Shown here piece after piece: positions 1 through 7,457 of a DNA stretch of 64,000 nucleotides. Both the position numbers and the translations under genes were made by a program. How positions within the stretch are numbered: position 1 is the first letter of the stretch; the number at the start of each line of letters is the position of its first letter. This DNA is from Rhodanobacter sp. Its GTDB lineage: Bacteria; Pseudomonadota; Gammaproteobacteria; Xanthomonadales; Rhodanobacteraceae. A model generated the notes under the pieces. The model was given only the letters and a program-made list of their open reading frames with translations. It had not been told where the DNA came from and made no database searches. The stretch spans positions 1-64,000 of the forward strand of contig JASBTI010000010.1 of assembly GCA_030148505.1 (NCBI GenBank), in the 5' to 3' direction.

Positions 1-1
1 C

Positions 2-136
2 CTGACGTTGGACGAGGCGCGATCCGATGTCTTCGACTATATCGAACGCTTCCACAATCCCCGAATGCAACGCAGAATCGAGGTTCGGGATCGGGCCTTT
101 ACGGCCTTAACTCAACTGTCCGCGAAAACGGGGTAG
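2..136 (+). pseudogene. 3' end of an IS3-family-like transposase (partial at window edge)
   Basis: The window opens inside a reading frame that gives 44 residues and stops at TAG 134-136. It includes DYIERFHNPRMQRRIEV, which resembles the C-terminal end of the IS3-family integrase-type transposase (usual form YIE.FYN..R.H...). The rest lies to the left, so I cannot tell whether the element is intact. Divergence from the usual 'RxHSxLGYxSP' ending suggests a variant or degraded copy. No clear terminal inverted repeat is seen just downstream. Confidence 0.6.
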
Positions 137-161
137 AACCCGTCAGGCCAAGCTCGCGCTC

Positions 162-611
162 TTGAAGTTCAATGATCTAAAGGATTGTCCGAAGTTCCTT
201 GGTGAAGATTCGTTAGCTGTGGTGGCGAACGAAGATGCATCGGAAGAGTTCGTGACAGTGGATCTAGGTCATTGGTGCAATACCGATCTTCGAAAGATGG
301 CAGAGTTTGCCGCCGTCAAAAGCGAATATGATGCCTACTATGGATGGTCATCAACTTTCGTGCACGGTGGTTGGGCGGCTGTTCGGGACGCATCGCTTGC
401 CATGTGCGTGAATCCCCTCCATAGACTTCATCGAGTCCCCCGAGGTGTGCAGCGACGGCTGGAGGATGTTCTGGAGGACGCAATTGGTTTGTTTAATAGA
501 ATTTGCGATCAAGTGGACGGAGTTTATGCGGGCTCGTCGCTTGACCTAGCAGTCTCTGAGCCAACGCCACCGGGAGGCGTGGGCAAAAAAGGTGCCAGGG
601 ACAATTTCTGA
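162..611 (+). pseudogene. Remnant of a DUF5677-like gene, truncated at both ends
   Basis: This is an open frame of 149 codons starting at a TTG without a good Shine-Dalgarno site, directly after the IS3-like tail. The middle (SEYDAYYGWSSTFVHGGW, about residues 53-70) resembles the DUF5677 family, of unknown function, in which a Tyr/His-rich helical motif of this type occurs. The last residues read into the left inverted repeat (585-607) of the following transposon, and the stop lies just past it. The natural N terminus was therefore probably lost to the upstream IS and the natural C terminus replaced by the downstream element. Family assignment is by pattern only. Confidence 0.4.
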
Positions 612-1401
612 CGGGAGATGGGCTCTTTGGATGATGGTGAGGCGCGGCGCGCGCTGATCGTCCAAGGAGGGGTGCTGCGTGATCCTGTCGGGCATGGCTC
701 GACTTCCACGTTTTGATCTCGCTGGGGTTCCGCAGCACGTGGTGCAGCGGGGCAATAATCGTCTGCCGTGCTTTCTGGATGACGAGGATCGGCAGCGTTA
801 CCTGCAGTGCCTGCGACAAGCATTGCTGCGGTTCGGTTGCAGGCTGCATGCCTACGTGTTGATGAGTAACCACGTGCACTTGCTGCTGACACCCGATGAG
901 ACGGGTGGGGTGTCGCGGATGATGCACACTTTTGCGCGCAACTACGTGGGATCGTTCAATAGTCGGCACGGGCGCACAGGGACGCTTTGGGAAGGTCGCT
1001 TCAAGGCCTGCCTGGTGGATTCCGGGCGCTATTTCCTGAGTTGTAGTCGTTACATCGAACTGAATCCCGTTCGTGCCTGGATGGTGTCGCAGCCAAGCGA
1101 GTACCCGTGGTCGAGCTATGGTGGTAACGCGGAGGGAAGGACGGACTCGCTGCTTACGCCGCATCGAGAGTTCCTCGGACTTGGCGCCGACCCGGCGAGT
1201 CGAGCTTCGGCATACCGGGCGTTGTTCGCCGATGTTTTACCTGACGAACTTGTCGAAGAGATCCGTGCCCACTTGCAGCAGCAGAGGGTGCTGGGGACGG
1301 ATCGGTTTCGATCTTGGGTCGAAGCGAGGACAGGCCGATTCGCCGGGGTGCGGCCCGTCGGTCGTCCACGGAGACGTTTAAATTGTCCCTGACACCTTTT
1401 T
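585..1401 (+). mobile_element. REP-associated (RAYT-type) transposon unit with terminal inverted repeats
   Basis: The transposase gene at 679-1392 is flanked by near-identical inverted repeats: 585-607 reads AAAAAAGGTGCCAGGGACAA then TTT, and the reverse complement of 1380-1401 is the same apart from one C/T change. The unit is about 0.8 kb. Family knowledge: RAYT transposases are single-copy relatives of IS200/IS605 associated with palindromic REP sequences; such palindromes occur next door at 1418-1473 and 2287-2340. Confidence 0.65.
679..1392 (+). CDS. REP-associated tyrosine transposase (Y1/HUH, IS200-like)
   Basis: A 237-residue protein of the transposase_17/Y1_Tnp family, which cuts and rejoins single-stranded DNA at REP hairpins. 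The HUH metal motif is visible as H65-V-H67 in LMSNHVHLLL. The probable nucleophile is Y125 in SRYIELNPVRA, a very typical context for this family. The C-terminal part is basic (VGRPRRRLNCP). A GTG at 679 sits 8 nt after AGGAGG (665-670), so I use it; the family-typical start MARLPRF is an ATG at 694 and remains possible. The stop codon lies inside the right inverted repeat (1380-1401), so gene and element ends are tightly linked. Confidence 0.85.
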   Translation: MILSGMARLPRFDLAGVPQHVVQRGNNRLPCFLDDEDRQRYLQCLRQALLRFGCRLHAYVLMSNHVHLLLTPDETGGVSRMMHTFARNYVGSFNSRHGRTGTLWEGRFKACLVDSGRYFLSCSRYIELNPVRAWMVSQPSEYPWSSYGGNAEGRTDSLLTPHREFLGLGADPASRASAYRALFADVLPDELVEEIRAHLQQQRVLGTDRFRSWVEARTGRFAGVRPVGRPRRRLNCP

Positions 1402-1417
1402 GAAATGCCCGGCGGCA

Positions 1418-1473
1418 AAAGGGGACGAGGGATAATCAAGCCTCCTCAGCCCCGCTGAGGGTACGTCCCCTTT
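1418..1473. repeat. REP-like nested palindrome
   Basis: Outer arms AAAGGGGACG (1418-1427) and CGTCCCCTTT (1464-1473) enclose an inner hairpin CCTCAG/CTGAGG (1444-1449, 1455-1460). It lies 17 nt beyond the right end of the RAYT unit and is a plausible target of that transposase. Its arm sequence is shared with 2287-2340 and 4604-4622. Confidence 0.6.
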
Positions 1474-1600
1474 AGACATTCTGATCGAACCAATAAATCT
1501 CCCTGATATCTTATTCCTAACGCCTTCATCCCTGTTTATTGGTAAGGTGCTTGTCGACGGTGCGCGTACGGTGCGCGTTCCGCTACATGAGGGGACCCAA

Positions 1601-2278
1601 GTGAAAAAGTTGACCGTGATATTTGTGGTGGGATCAGCCATTCTTCTTAGCGTAGTCGCTGGTTCGGGCGTGGCAATTGCCGCCGGCAGCAACGGCGCGG
1701 AACAGAACCAGATCCTCGATAATTGCCAATACCTTCCCTTGGCGACGAACCTGGCGTTTCCGAAAAAATTCGGCGCAAAAAACACGACTGTTTGCGTCGA
1801 TATACCGGTTCACGTCGAGAAGGCGAAGATGGTGTTCAACATGGACATCAATACCGTTGACGGCAAGGGCAATTCAACCGGCTTGAAGCACATGGTGATG
1901 ATGGGTAACGTCATGAAAGATGCCATCGCCAAGGGTCAGATCAAGCCCGAGAATGTCGACATCATCGGTATCGTGCACGGCTCGGCTCTTAAATGGTTGG
2001 TCAAGCCCGTCGCAGCGCAGCAGAAGAAGTGGATCGACGCCATCTTCAAGCTCAAGCGGGAAGGCGTAAACATGCATCTTGAAGCCTGTGCCGCCGCGAT
2101 GAACGGCGCCCATCTGACGAAGAAAAATCTTTTCTCCTACGATGCCAACGGCAATCCCGACCCGAAAGCCGGAGGCCGCATCTACGTGAACCAGGGCGCC
2201 TTCGCCCGCGAGCTATATCTTGAGAATCACGGCTATGCGTATTTCGAGGAAGGCTACAATTACCACGGTAAAAAATAG
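1601..2278 (+). CDS. Secreted DsrE/DsrF-like family protein
   Basis: A 225-residue protein starting at GTG 1601, preceded by GAGGGG 6 nt upstream. An N-terminal hydrophobic segment (about residues 6-27) ending in AIAAG looks like a Sec signal peptide, so the product should be periplasmic. The remainder resembles periplasmic DsrE-like proteins: a long N-terminal segment, then GIVHGSALKWLV and HLEACAAAMNG, the latter carrying the single conserved cysteine of the fold. DsrE-fold proteins relay sulfur or act in redox chemistry in the cytoplasm; the role of secreted versions is not established. It is monocistronic, ending at the palindrome 2287-2340. Confidence 0.75.
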   Translation: MKKLTVIFVVGSAILLSVVAGSGVAIAAGSNGAEQNQILDNCQYLPLATNLAFPKKFGAKNTTVCVDIPVHVEKAKMVFNMDINTVDGKGNSTGLKHMVMMGNVMKDAIAKGQIKPENVDIIGIVHGSALKWLVKPVAAQQKKWIDAIFKLKREGVNMHLEACAAAMNGAHLTKKNLFSYDANGNPDPKAGGRIYVNQGAFARELYLENHGYAYFEEGYNYHGKK

Positions 2279-2286
2279 GTAGATCG

Positions 2287-2340
2287 AAAAAAGGGGGCGG
2301 AGGGAATTAACTCAACTTAATTCCCTCCGTCCCCTTTTTG
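2287..2340. repeat. Perfect-looking 24-nt-arm palindrome, REP-like, possible terminator
   Basis: The arms at 2287-2310 and 2317-2340 are complementary except for one position, around a 6-nt loop CTCAAC. The right arm ends in CCCCTTTTT, so in RNA it would act as an intrinsic terminator for the DsrE-like gene. The arm core AGGGGACGGAGGGAATTAA is shared with the repeats at 1418-1473 and 4604-4622, so it is also part of a dispersed repeat family. Confidence 0.65.
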
Positions 2341-2421
2341 CCGCGCGAATTGACTCTGATCAATTAATTAGCAGGGCATCTGGGCAAGGATGATCGAAAG
2401 CCATGCTACCGGAGCGCGATC

Positions 2422-3222
2422 ATGCTGGATCTTGTCGTGAATATTGGGGAGGTCGATGCCGATGCCGCCCTGATCAGGAATGCCTTGGCGCTGGCAAACC
2501 GGCAGCAAGCGTTTCTGACTGGCCTGCAGTTGGTCGCAAATCACTCTTCACTGGTGGAAGCAACCACCGTCTCGGATGATATCGAGGAAAGGGAAATTGG
2601 CGCGATGGCAAGGCGCGACTGGTGGATGCGGCAATGCCGCGACGCCGGTGTCGCGGGCGCATGGGAAGTTCGACGTGGCGTGCACGTGGATGCGCTGGCC
2701 AAGCGCTCGCAACTGGCTGACTTCCTGATCAGCCGCCTGCGCATCAGCGATCCCGATGCTCCCGCAGGGTTCGATGAAGTCACCCGCGCCCTCTTTGCGC
2801 CCTCTTCGCCCATGTTGCTGGTTCCCGACACGTGGCAAGGCGAGTTGAACGCCCGGCGCATAGCCATCGCGTGGAACGGCTCCAGCACGGCGGCGCGCGC
2901 GGTAAAAGCGGCCCTCCCGTTGCTGCAGAAGGCCGCGGCGGTGCATGTTCTCGATGGCGAACGCGGCGGCCTTTCCGGCATCAGCGTGCCGCCGATCCCG
3001 CTTTTTGAATGGCTGCAACGTCATGATGTGGACGCTCAGTGGGAGAGCTTCCAGGGCGAACCCGATGCCGGCCGGAATTTACAGCTCAGAGCCCGTCAAC
3101 TGGATGCCGATCTGCTGGTGCTCGGTGCGTGGGGACGCTCCCGCATTACCGAGCTGATCCTGGGCGGCGCCACGCGCTGGCTTCTGGAGCACGCCTCGCT
3201 ACCGTTGTTTCTTGCCCGCTGA
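2422..3222 (+). CDS. Universal stress protein (UspA family)
   Basis: A 266-residue tandem-Usp-length protein. The C-terminal half carries the nucleotide-binding signature LVLGAWGRSRITELILGGAT near residues 233-252, matching the ATP-binding Usp pattern G-x2-G-x9-G-(S/T). The N-terminal half is more divergent and lacks that loop, so probably only the second domain binds ATP. Usp proteins are cytoplasmic and help cells survive starvation, oxidants and antibiotics by mechanisms that are poorly defined. It has its own upstream region after the 2287-2340 palindrome and no operon partner. It is followed by a G9 run (3242-3250). Confidence 0.85.
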   Translation: MLDLVVNIGEVDADAALIRNALALANRQQAFLTGLQLVANHSSLVEATTVSDDIEEREIGAMARRDWWMRQCRDAGVAGAWEVRRGVHVDALAKRSQLADFLISRLRISDPDAPAGFDEVTRALFAPSSPMLLVPDTWQGELNARRIAIAWNGSSTAARAVKAALPLLQKAAAVHVLDGERGGLSGISVPPIPLFEWLQRHDVDAQWESFQGEPDAGRNLQLRARQLDADLLVLGAWGRSRITELILGGATRWLLEHASLPLFLAR

Positions 3223-3311
3223 GCCAGCTGGCTGACGCTGAGGGGGGGGGCGGCCTTTGAGCATTTGTCGAAGGAGGGGGCCGCTGTATCACCACCAGAC
3301 GACTCGTCAGC

Positions 3312-3331
3312 CGGGCCGGTTAGACGGCCCG
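3312..3331. repeat. GC-rich hairpin between convergent genes
   Basis: CGGGCC (3312-3317) and GGCCCG (3326-3331) form a short stem in the 170-nt gap between the stress-protein gene and the convergent HTH gene. No T-run follows, so a terminator role is weak. Confidence 0.3.
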
Positions 3332-3394
3332 AATGCGACGATACTCGACCTGACGTGGGGTGCTCTTTGCCTCGACCGCATGGCCGCCCATTTC

Positions 3395-3754
3395 TTATGA
3401 GAGAAACTCCACCAACAGCCGGCGCTTGGCCTCGGGCAGACTGCGGAAGGCGTCGAGCAGGCGCGCCTCAGGGTCGGTGAGGCGTGGATAGGTGGAGGAG
3501 GCTTCTCCCACCCCGAGGTGGACTTGCCCACGGCCGGTGGCCAGCCATTCGAAGCTGGCGTCGAAATCCCTTGCCAGTTCGATGATGCGGGCCAGCTCGG
3601 GCAGGGAGAGGCCCGTAAGCCATTTGCGGGCGGTCTCACGCGACACCGCGTAGCGGTGAGCCAGGGCGCCGGTTCTTCCGCGTCCTTCCACGAAGCGGGC
3701 GCGATCCAGTGTCCGTCGTAGGCGATCCGCGAAATCCTCGTAGGGGGCGACCAT
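3395..3754 (-). CDS. Short helix-turn-helix (XRE/CI-like) regulator
   Basis: A 119-residue protein starting at ATG 3754 behind an AGGAA site 6 nt upstream; a longer frame to 3943 exists but its extra N terminus looks non-coding. Residues 29-49 (GALAHRYAVSRETARKWLTG) are a helix-turn-helix of the CI/Cro type, where the protein checks its own or a partner promoter. The C-terminal tail (TDPEARLLDAFRSLPEAKRR) resembles the linker seen in short phage-type repressors, but no peptidase or dimerisation domain follows. It is divergent from the XAC0095-family gene at 3979, the natural candidate target. Function is otherwise unknown. Confidence 0.7.
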   Translation of the reverse strand: MVAPYEDFADRLRRTLDRARFVEGRGRTGALAHRYAVSRETARKWLTGLSLPELARIIELARDFDASFEWLATGRGQVHLGVGEASSTYPRLTDPEARLLDAFRSLPEAKRRLLVEFLS

Positions 3755-3858
3755 CCAGATTCCTGTGGGTGCATCGTTGCCCGCCGCTTGGGCGTGACGA
3801 CGGTGGGGTTGCCGTGATTGTTGCGCACCCGGCGCGGCAGAAAGCCACTTTTTGATTG

Positions 3859-3886
3859 TTGACAAAAGCACGTTCAAGTTGCATTG
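3859..3886 (+). promoter_or_regulatory. Candidate promoter for the XAC0095-family gene
   Basis: TTGACA (3859-3864) is a perfect -35 match, followed after 17 nt by CATTGT, a poor -10. It lies in the 224-nt divergent gap between the HTH gene and the gene at 3979. This is a sequence match only. Confidence 0.3.
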
Positions 3887-3978
3887 TGTGACCATGGGTT
3901 GCGTCGCTGCCGTCGCGGCCCATCCTGTCGAGTACGCTGCCAAAGGCAGCTCAAGGGCAGAATCACCGGGAGGCGAGC

Positions 3979-4818
3979 ATGTCGAAGTTCGATTCGGATG
4001 ATCTGGAAAGGACGGGTTATTTCCTGCCGGAGGACAGCCAGTTTCGGCTAAAGAAGCTACGTGAGTACGTCCAATTCCTGTCCCATCTGGCGCAACCGCG
4101 GAAGGCCGACGAAGAGCAGGAATGGATTCCCGAGATTCGCGTGGGGGAAGTGGCGATCTGCCTCGAACTGTTGGCGGAACAGTTGAGTCTTGTGCTGGAC
4201 GACATCTCGTGGCCGGCGGAGCGGGGCGAAAACGCGGCTGTGCCTGGGGCCGACGCGGAGCCGGAAGCCATGAAGGAGGCGTCTGACGGCGCGGGTGGAC
4301 GCTACCTCTTCGGGGTTACCTTGGAGCAGGTCGAGATGCTCAGCAGGCTGATCGAGATGATTTCGGCCCATGGCGAGGTGGTGACAGCCAGTGATGACGC
4401 CGGGTTGGCAGACCACACGCTGTCGTTGCTGGGAGATGCCATTTTCGGCGGCGTGAGCAGGGTGCGCGAGATCATTCGCCAGGTGGAATCGCAGCGGCTC
4501 GATCAGGCGCACAGTCCGCAAACCGGTGTGGGCGAAGAGCGGGCCGTATACCATGCCAAACCGGGACGGAAGAAGTTAAACCCGCAAAAAAGGTGGGCGA
4601 TAAGGGGACGGAGGAAGTTAAATGCACTCGAGCTTGGTTTCGGCGCGTGCCGCTCGACCGGGCCAGCTCAGCAGGGAAGCCGGAACGGAGGCGCGGTGGT
4701 GTTTCCAGATCCACGGCGCAACCCGGATCCCTCAGGCCATCGCCCCGCGAGTACCCGTTGTAGGTGGACTCCACCGCCACGCCGATCGCCTCATCCCAGC
4801 AGGGCGCAAGGTCGCTGA
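3979..4818 (+). CDS. XAC0095-family protein with an overwritten C terminus
   Basis: A 279-codon frame. The first 190 or so residues resemble the XAC0095-like family found in Xanthomonadales, with the hallmark start GYFLPEDSQFRLKKLR (residues 13-28) followed by a helical region. The function of the family is unknown. From about 4563 the frame runs through two direct repeats (4563-4580 and 4604-4622) and then antisense through an IS110 fragment, giving a Pro/Arg-rich tail with no protein character. The native stop was therefore probably lost. Start ATG 3979 is preceded by GGGAGG (3969-3974). Whether the tailed protein is stable is unknown. Confidence 0.6.
   Translation: MSKFDSDDLERTGYFLPEDSQFRLKKLREYVQFLSHLAQPRKADEEQEWIPEIRVGEVAICLELLAEQLSLVLDDISWPAERGENAAVPGADAEPEAMKEASDGAGGRYLFGVTLEQVEMLSRLIEMISAHGEVVTASDDAGLADHTLSLLGDAIFGGVSRVREIIRQVESQRLDQAHSPQTGVGEERAVYHAKPGRKKLNPQKRWAIRGRRKLNALELGFGACRSTGPAQQGSRNGGAVVFPDPRRNPDPSGHRPASTRCRWTPPPRRSPHPSRAQGR
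4563..4622 (+). repeat. Direct repeat pair of the AGGGGACGGAGG family
   Basis: GGGACGGAAGAAGTTAAA (4563-4580) is repeated as GGGGACGGAGGAAGTTAAA (4604-4622), about 41 nt apart. Both match the arms of the palindrome at 2287-2340. They sit at the junction between the XAC0095-family gene and the IS110 fragment. Confidence 0.6.
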
Positions 4819-4932
4819 GCAAGCGCGGCAAATCGTCGAGGCGTCGACACGGAAGCAGTCCTCGCCATTGCCATCCATGATGGCCGCAACGCGGTTGCGG
4901 GAATGCAGATCGATCGCTGCGTAAAGTGACAT
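4625..4932 (-). pseudogene. IS110-family transposase fragment, frameshifted
   Basis: Minus-strand ATG 4932 has a good GGAGG site and begins MSLYAAIDLHSRNRVAAIMD, a typical IS110 (DEDD) transposase N terminus with its first catalytic Asp. After about 25 residues the homology jumps frame: a shifted frame gives RRLDDLPRLLSDLAP and VAVESTYNGY, the next IS110 blocks (usual form VVESTYNWYW). Homology stops near 4625, so only roughly the first quarter of the protein remains. It is inactive by both frameshift and truncation. Confidence 0.7.
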
Positions 4933-5265
4933 GGCTACCTCCTGTCGCGGGGCGACGTTGAAGCCTGGTAGTTCCCACGTACCGCCAAGCGCGGGAGGGG
5001 GTGATATGAGCCTTCAGGGTCGAATGGCACTTACTCAAGCAGCCACATGGTGGGCGTGATATCGGCCACGTGCATGCTTGGAAGAGTGCCGGGCGACGGG
5101 GCAAACTGTCGGTCCACCCGCCCCAGGCGGACCGAGAGGTGGCCAGCCGCCATATACGATAATTATCGATCCGGTAGGCCACCACGCCACCGCATGCCTC
5201 AGCATGCGCGTGCGATTCACGCCTACGATTTCTTCAAACGGAAACCTGAGACCCTGATCCCCGCT
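4933..5265. other. Gene-free stretch with one dispersed repeat copy
   Basis: A 333-nt gap between the IS110 fragment and the hybrid kinase gene. It contains one copy of the dispersed 20-mer (5021-5040). I see no coding frame with protein character, no tRNA and no strong terminator. Confidence 0.5.
5021..5040 (+). repeat. Dispersed 20-mer, copy 1
   Basis: CGAATGGCACTTACTCAAGC. It belongs to a family with consensus CGAATGGCAYTKACYYRAGC, also at 9646-9665 and 11478-11497. All copies are intergenic and on the plus strand. Confidence 0.6.
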
Positions 5266-7440
5266 TCAGCAGCGATCCGCCGGTGTAAAAATGAGCGCTT
5301 GATCCAGTACGCCGCGCACCTTCGAGGCAAGGGCTTCGGAGGTAAAAGGCTTGGGTAACAGGTGGACGCCGGGGTCCAGCCGCCCGTTATGTACGATAGC
5401 GTTGCGCGAGTAGCCGGTGGTGAACAGCACCTTCAGGTCTGGCCTTTCGCGCCGCGCCGCGTCCGCCAAACGCCGTCCGTCCATCGTTTCGGGGAGCACG
5501 ACATCGGTGAAGAGCATATCCACGCGCCCCGCCTCGGCCAGAACTTCGAGTGCTGCAGGACCCGTCGCGGCTTCGAGCACACGATAGCCGAGTTCCCGCA
5601 GGACGTTCACGGAATAGGCCCGCAGGTCGTCGTGGTCCTCCACGACGAGGATCGTTTCATCGCCTCCGAACCGAGCAACACGACGGGGTGCATCGCGGCC
5701 AGGATCGGCCGGCTGGGACGCTCGCGGGAGGTACAACTTGATGGTCGTTCCCTGGCCTACTTCGGAATAGATCCGCACATGGCCATTGCTCTGGCCGATG
5801 AAGCCGTAGACCTGGCTGAGGCCCAAGCCCGTGCCCTGACCCACCGGCTTGGTGGTGAAGAAGGGCTCGAACACGTGCTCAAGGGTCCCGCCGTCCATGC
5901 CGATGCCGGTATCGGTCACCGCGATAAGGACATATTGGCCGGGGCGGACAGGTTCGGCGATCGTGGAAACATAATCGTCGTCCAGGAAGGCGTTTCCCGT
6001 CTCGATGGTGAGGCGGCCGCCCTCCGGCATAGCATCGCGGGCGTTCACCGCCAAGTTCAGGAGTGCGCTTTCCAGTGCGCTTACATCGGCCTGGGTCATC
6101 CACAGCCCCGGCGCAACGACAACCTCCAACCGAACCTGTTCCCCGAGCGTCCGGGTTAGCATGTCAGCGAGGCCGGTGATGAGTCGATTGGCGTCGACGG
6201 GCTTCGGATCGAGTGGCTGGCGGCGAGAGAATGCGAGCAGCCGGGACGTGAGCGTGGCGGCACGGTGGCTGGCCTGCATCGCCATGTCGCAGGATCGGCG
6301 CATCCGGTTGGCGACGGTGAGGTCCGGAATGGCGGACAACCCCCGATCCATCTGCTCCAGCCCCCCGAGGATGACGGTGAGCAGGTTGTTGAAGTCGTGG
6401 GCTATGCCGCCCGTGAGCTGGCCGACCGCTTCCATTTTTTGGGATTGCCGCAGAGCCTCCTCCGCTTTGGCGAACCGTGCTCGTGCCTGCAGCCGCTCGG
6501 TCACGTCGTAGACAAACTGATAGGCCCCGATCCGGCGGCCATCCTTGTTGCGCAGCACGTTGAACTTGATTTCGTAGTGGCGCCGATCGAATTTCGGATC
6601 GCCGAACGCCTCGGTTGCCGTGAACTCCTCGCCGGCCAAGGCGCGGTCCCACATAGCCTTCACGGCGGCCTGGTGCTCAGGCCTGTCCGCAAGAAGGTCG
6701 ACCATGCTCATCCCAATCTGGGGTCTGCGGCCATAGACACGCTCGAATTCATTGGCGGCGGCCCTGTTGATTGCCAGCAACCGATGTTCGAGATCCGCCG
6801 CTAGGACGAGTGCATCGGTGTTCTCGACGATCTCGGCAAAGAGCTTGCGTTCCGCCAAAGCCACTTCGATGCGCTGCTCCAAGGTACGGGTCAGCTCCGT
6901 CAGTTCTCCGTTCAATCGAGCGGTTTCGCGGAGTGCGGATTGCAGTTGGCTGGCTTGTTCCGCCGCGCGCCGCCGGGCCTGGTCAAGCGTGGCGGCAAGC
7001 ACGCTGGCCTGTTGGTTAGCCAGCGCCGCGGCAGCGGCAGCGCCGCGCGCCGCGATCACCTCGCGCTCCGACTGCAGGAGTCGGATGATGGGCAGAAGCT
7101 GCTGAGACAACGCCGACGCTCCAGATCGCGGGGTTCCGCCGATCAGTGCCGTGACCGAGCCATCTGCGCAGGCATGAGCGCGCACTGTCTTGCGGTGGTG
7201 TCTGTCCGGGTAATCGACTTCCATCACGTATTCGCCCGGACGTTCGCAGGCCGCCAGGAACGCATGCCAGGAGGGGCCGCCCGGCAGCGTGCGCGGAAAA
7301 CCGGACGCTGGGACAACGGCGCCGGTTTCTCGATCCCGCACCAGAATGAGCAGCGTTTCGGCGCCCAAGGCCTGTGCGAGCGTATCCGCTGCCTGCTCGC
7401 GTCCGTCGCGCTCGGCTAGCGCGTCCACCAGCTGCTGCAT
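5266..7440 (-). CDS. Soluble hybrid sensor histidine kinase (PAS-HisKA-HATPase-REC)
   Basis: A 724-residue protein. Order: N-terminal sensory region of about 130 residues, Ala/Gln-rich coiled coil (about 130-200), PAS domain (about 205-320), HisKA with phospho-acceptor H348 in GGIAHDFNNLL, HATPase with NLAVNARDAMPEGG, DTGIGM and GTGLGLS, and a C-terminal receiver with probable acceptor D646 in LFTDVVLPE. No membrane segment is visible, so it should be cytoplasmic. I chose ATG 7440 (17 nt after the FIST stop); a GTG at 7458 overlaps the FIST stop as TAGTG and is an alternative giving tight coupling. Partnership with the upstream FIST protein suggests that protein supplies the ligand signal. 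Confidence 0.88.
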   Translation of the reverse strand: MQQLVDALAERDGREQAADTLAQALGAETLLILVRDRETGAVVPASGFPRTLPGGPSWHAFLAACERPGEYVMEVDYPDRHHRKTVRAHACADGSVTALIGGTPRSGASALSQQLLPIIRLLQSEREVIAARGAAAAAALANQQASVLAATLDQARRRAAEQASQLQSALRETARLNGELTELTRTLEQRIEVALAERKLFAEIVENTDALVLAADLEHRLLAINRAAANEFERVYGRRPQIGMSMVDLLADRPEHQAAVKAMWDRALAGEEFTATEAFGDPKFDRRHYEIKFNVLRNKDGRRIGAYQFVYDVTERLQARARFAKAEEALRQSQKMEAVGQLTGGIAHDFNNLLTVILGGLEQMDRGLSAIPDLTVANRMRRSCDMAMQASHRAATLTSRLLAFSRRQPLDPKPVDANRLITGLADMLTRTLGEQVRLEVVVAPGLWMTQADVSALESALLNLAVNARDAMPEGGRLTIETGNAFLDDDYVSTIAEPVRPGQYVLIAVTDTGIGMDGGTLEHVFEPFFTTKPVGQGTGLGLSQVYGFIGQSNGHVRIYSEVGQGTTIKLYLPRASQPADPGRDAPRRVARFGGDETILVVEDHDDLRAYSVNVLRELGYRVLEAATGPAALEVLAEAGRVDMLFTDVVLPETMDGRRLADAARRERPDLKVLFTTGYSRNAIVHNGRLDPGVHLLPKPFTSEALASKVRGVLDQALIFTPADRC

Positions 7441-7457
7441 GGCAGTCCTGTCGCGCA

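Noticed and set aside
493-1164. 223-codon minus-strand frame over the REP transposase
   Set aside because: Shadow of the transposase gene with its HUH motif on the plus strand.
3242-3250. G9 run as a phase-variation tract
   Set aside because: It lies outside any reading frame and after the stress-protein stop, so slippage would not switch a gene.
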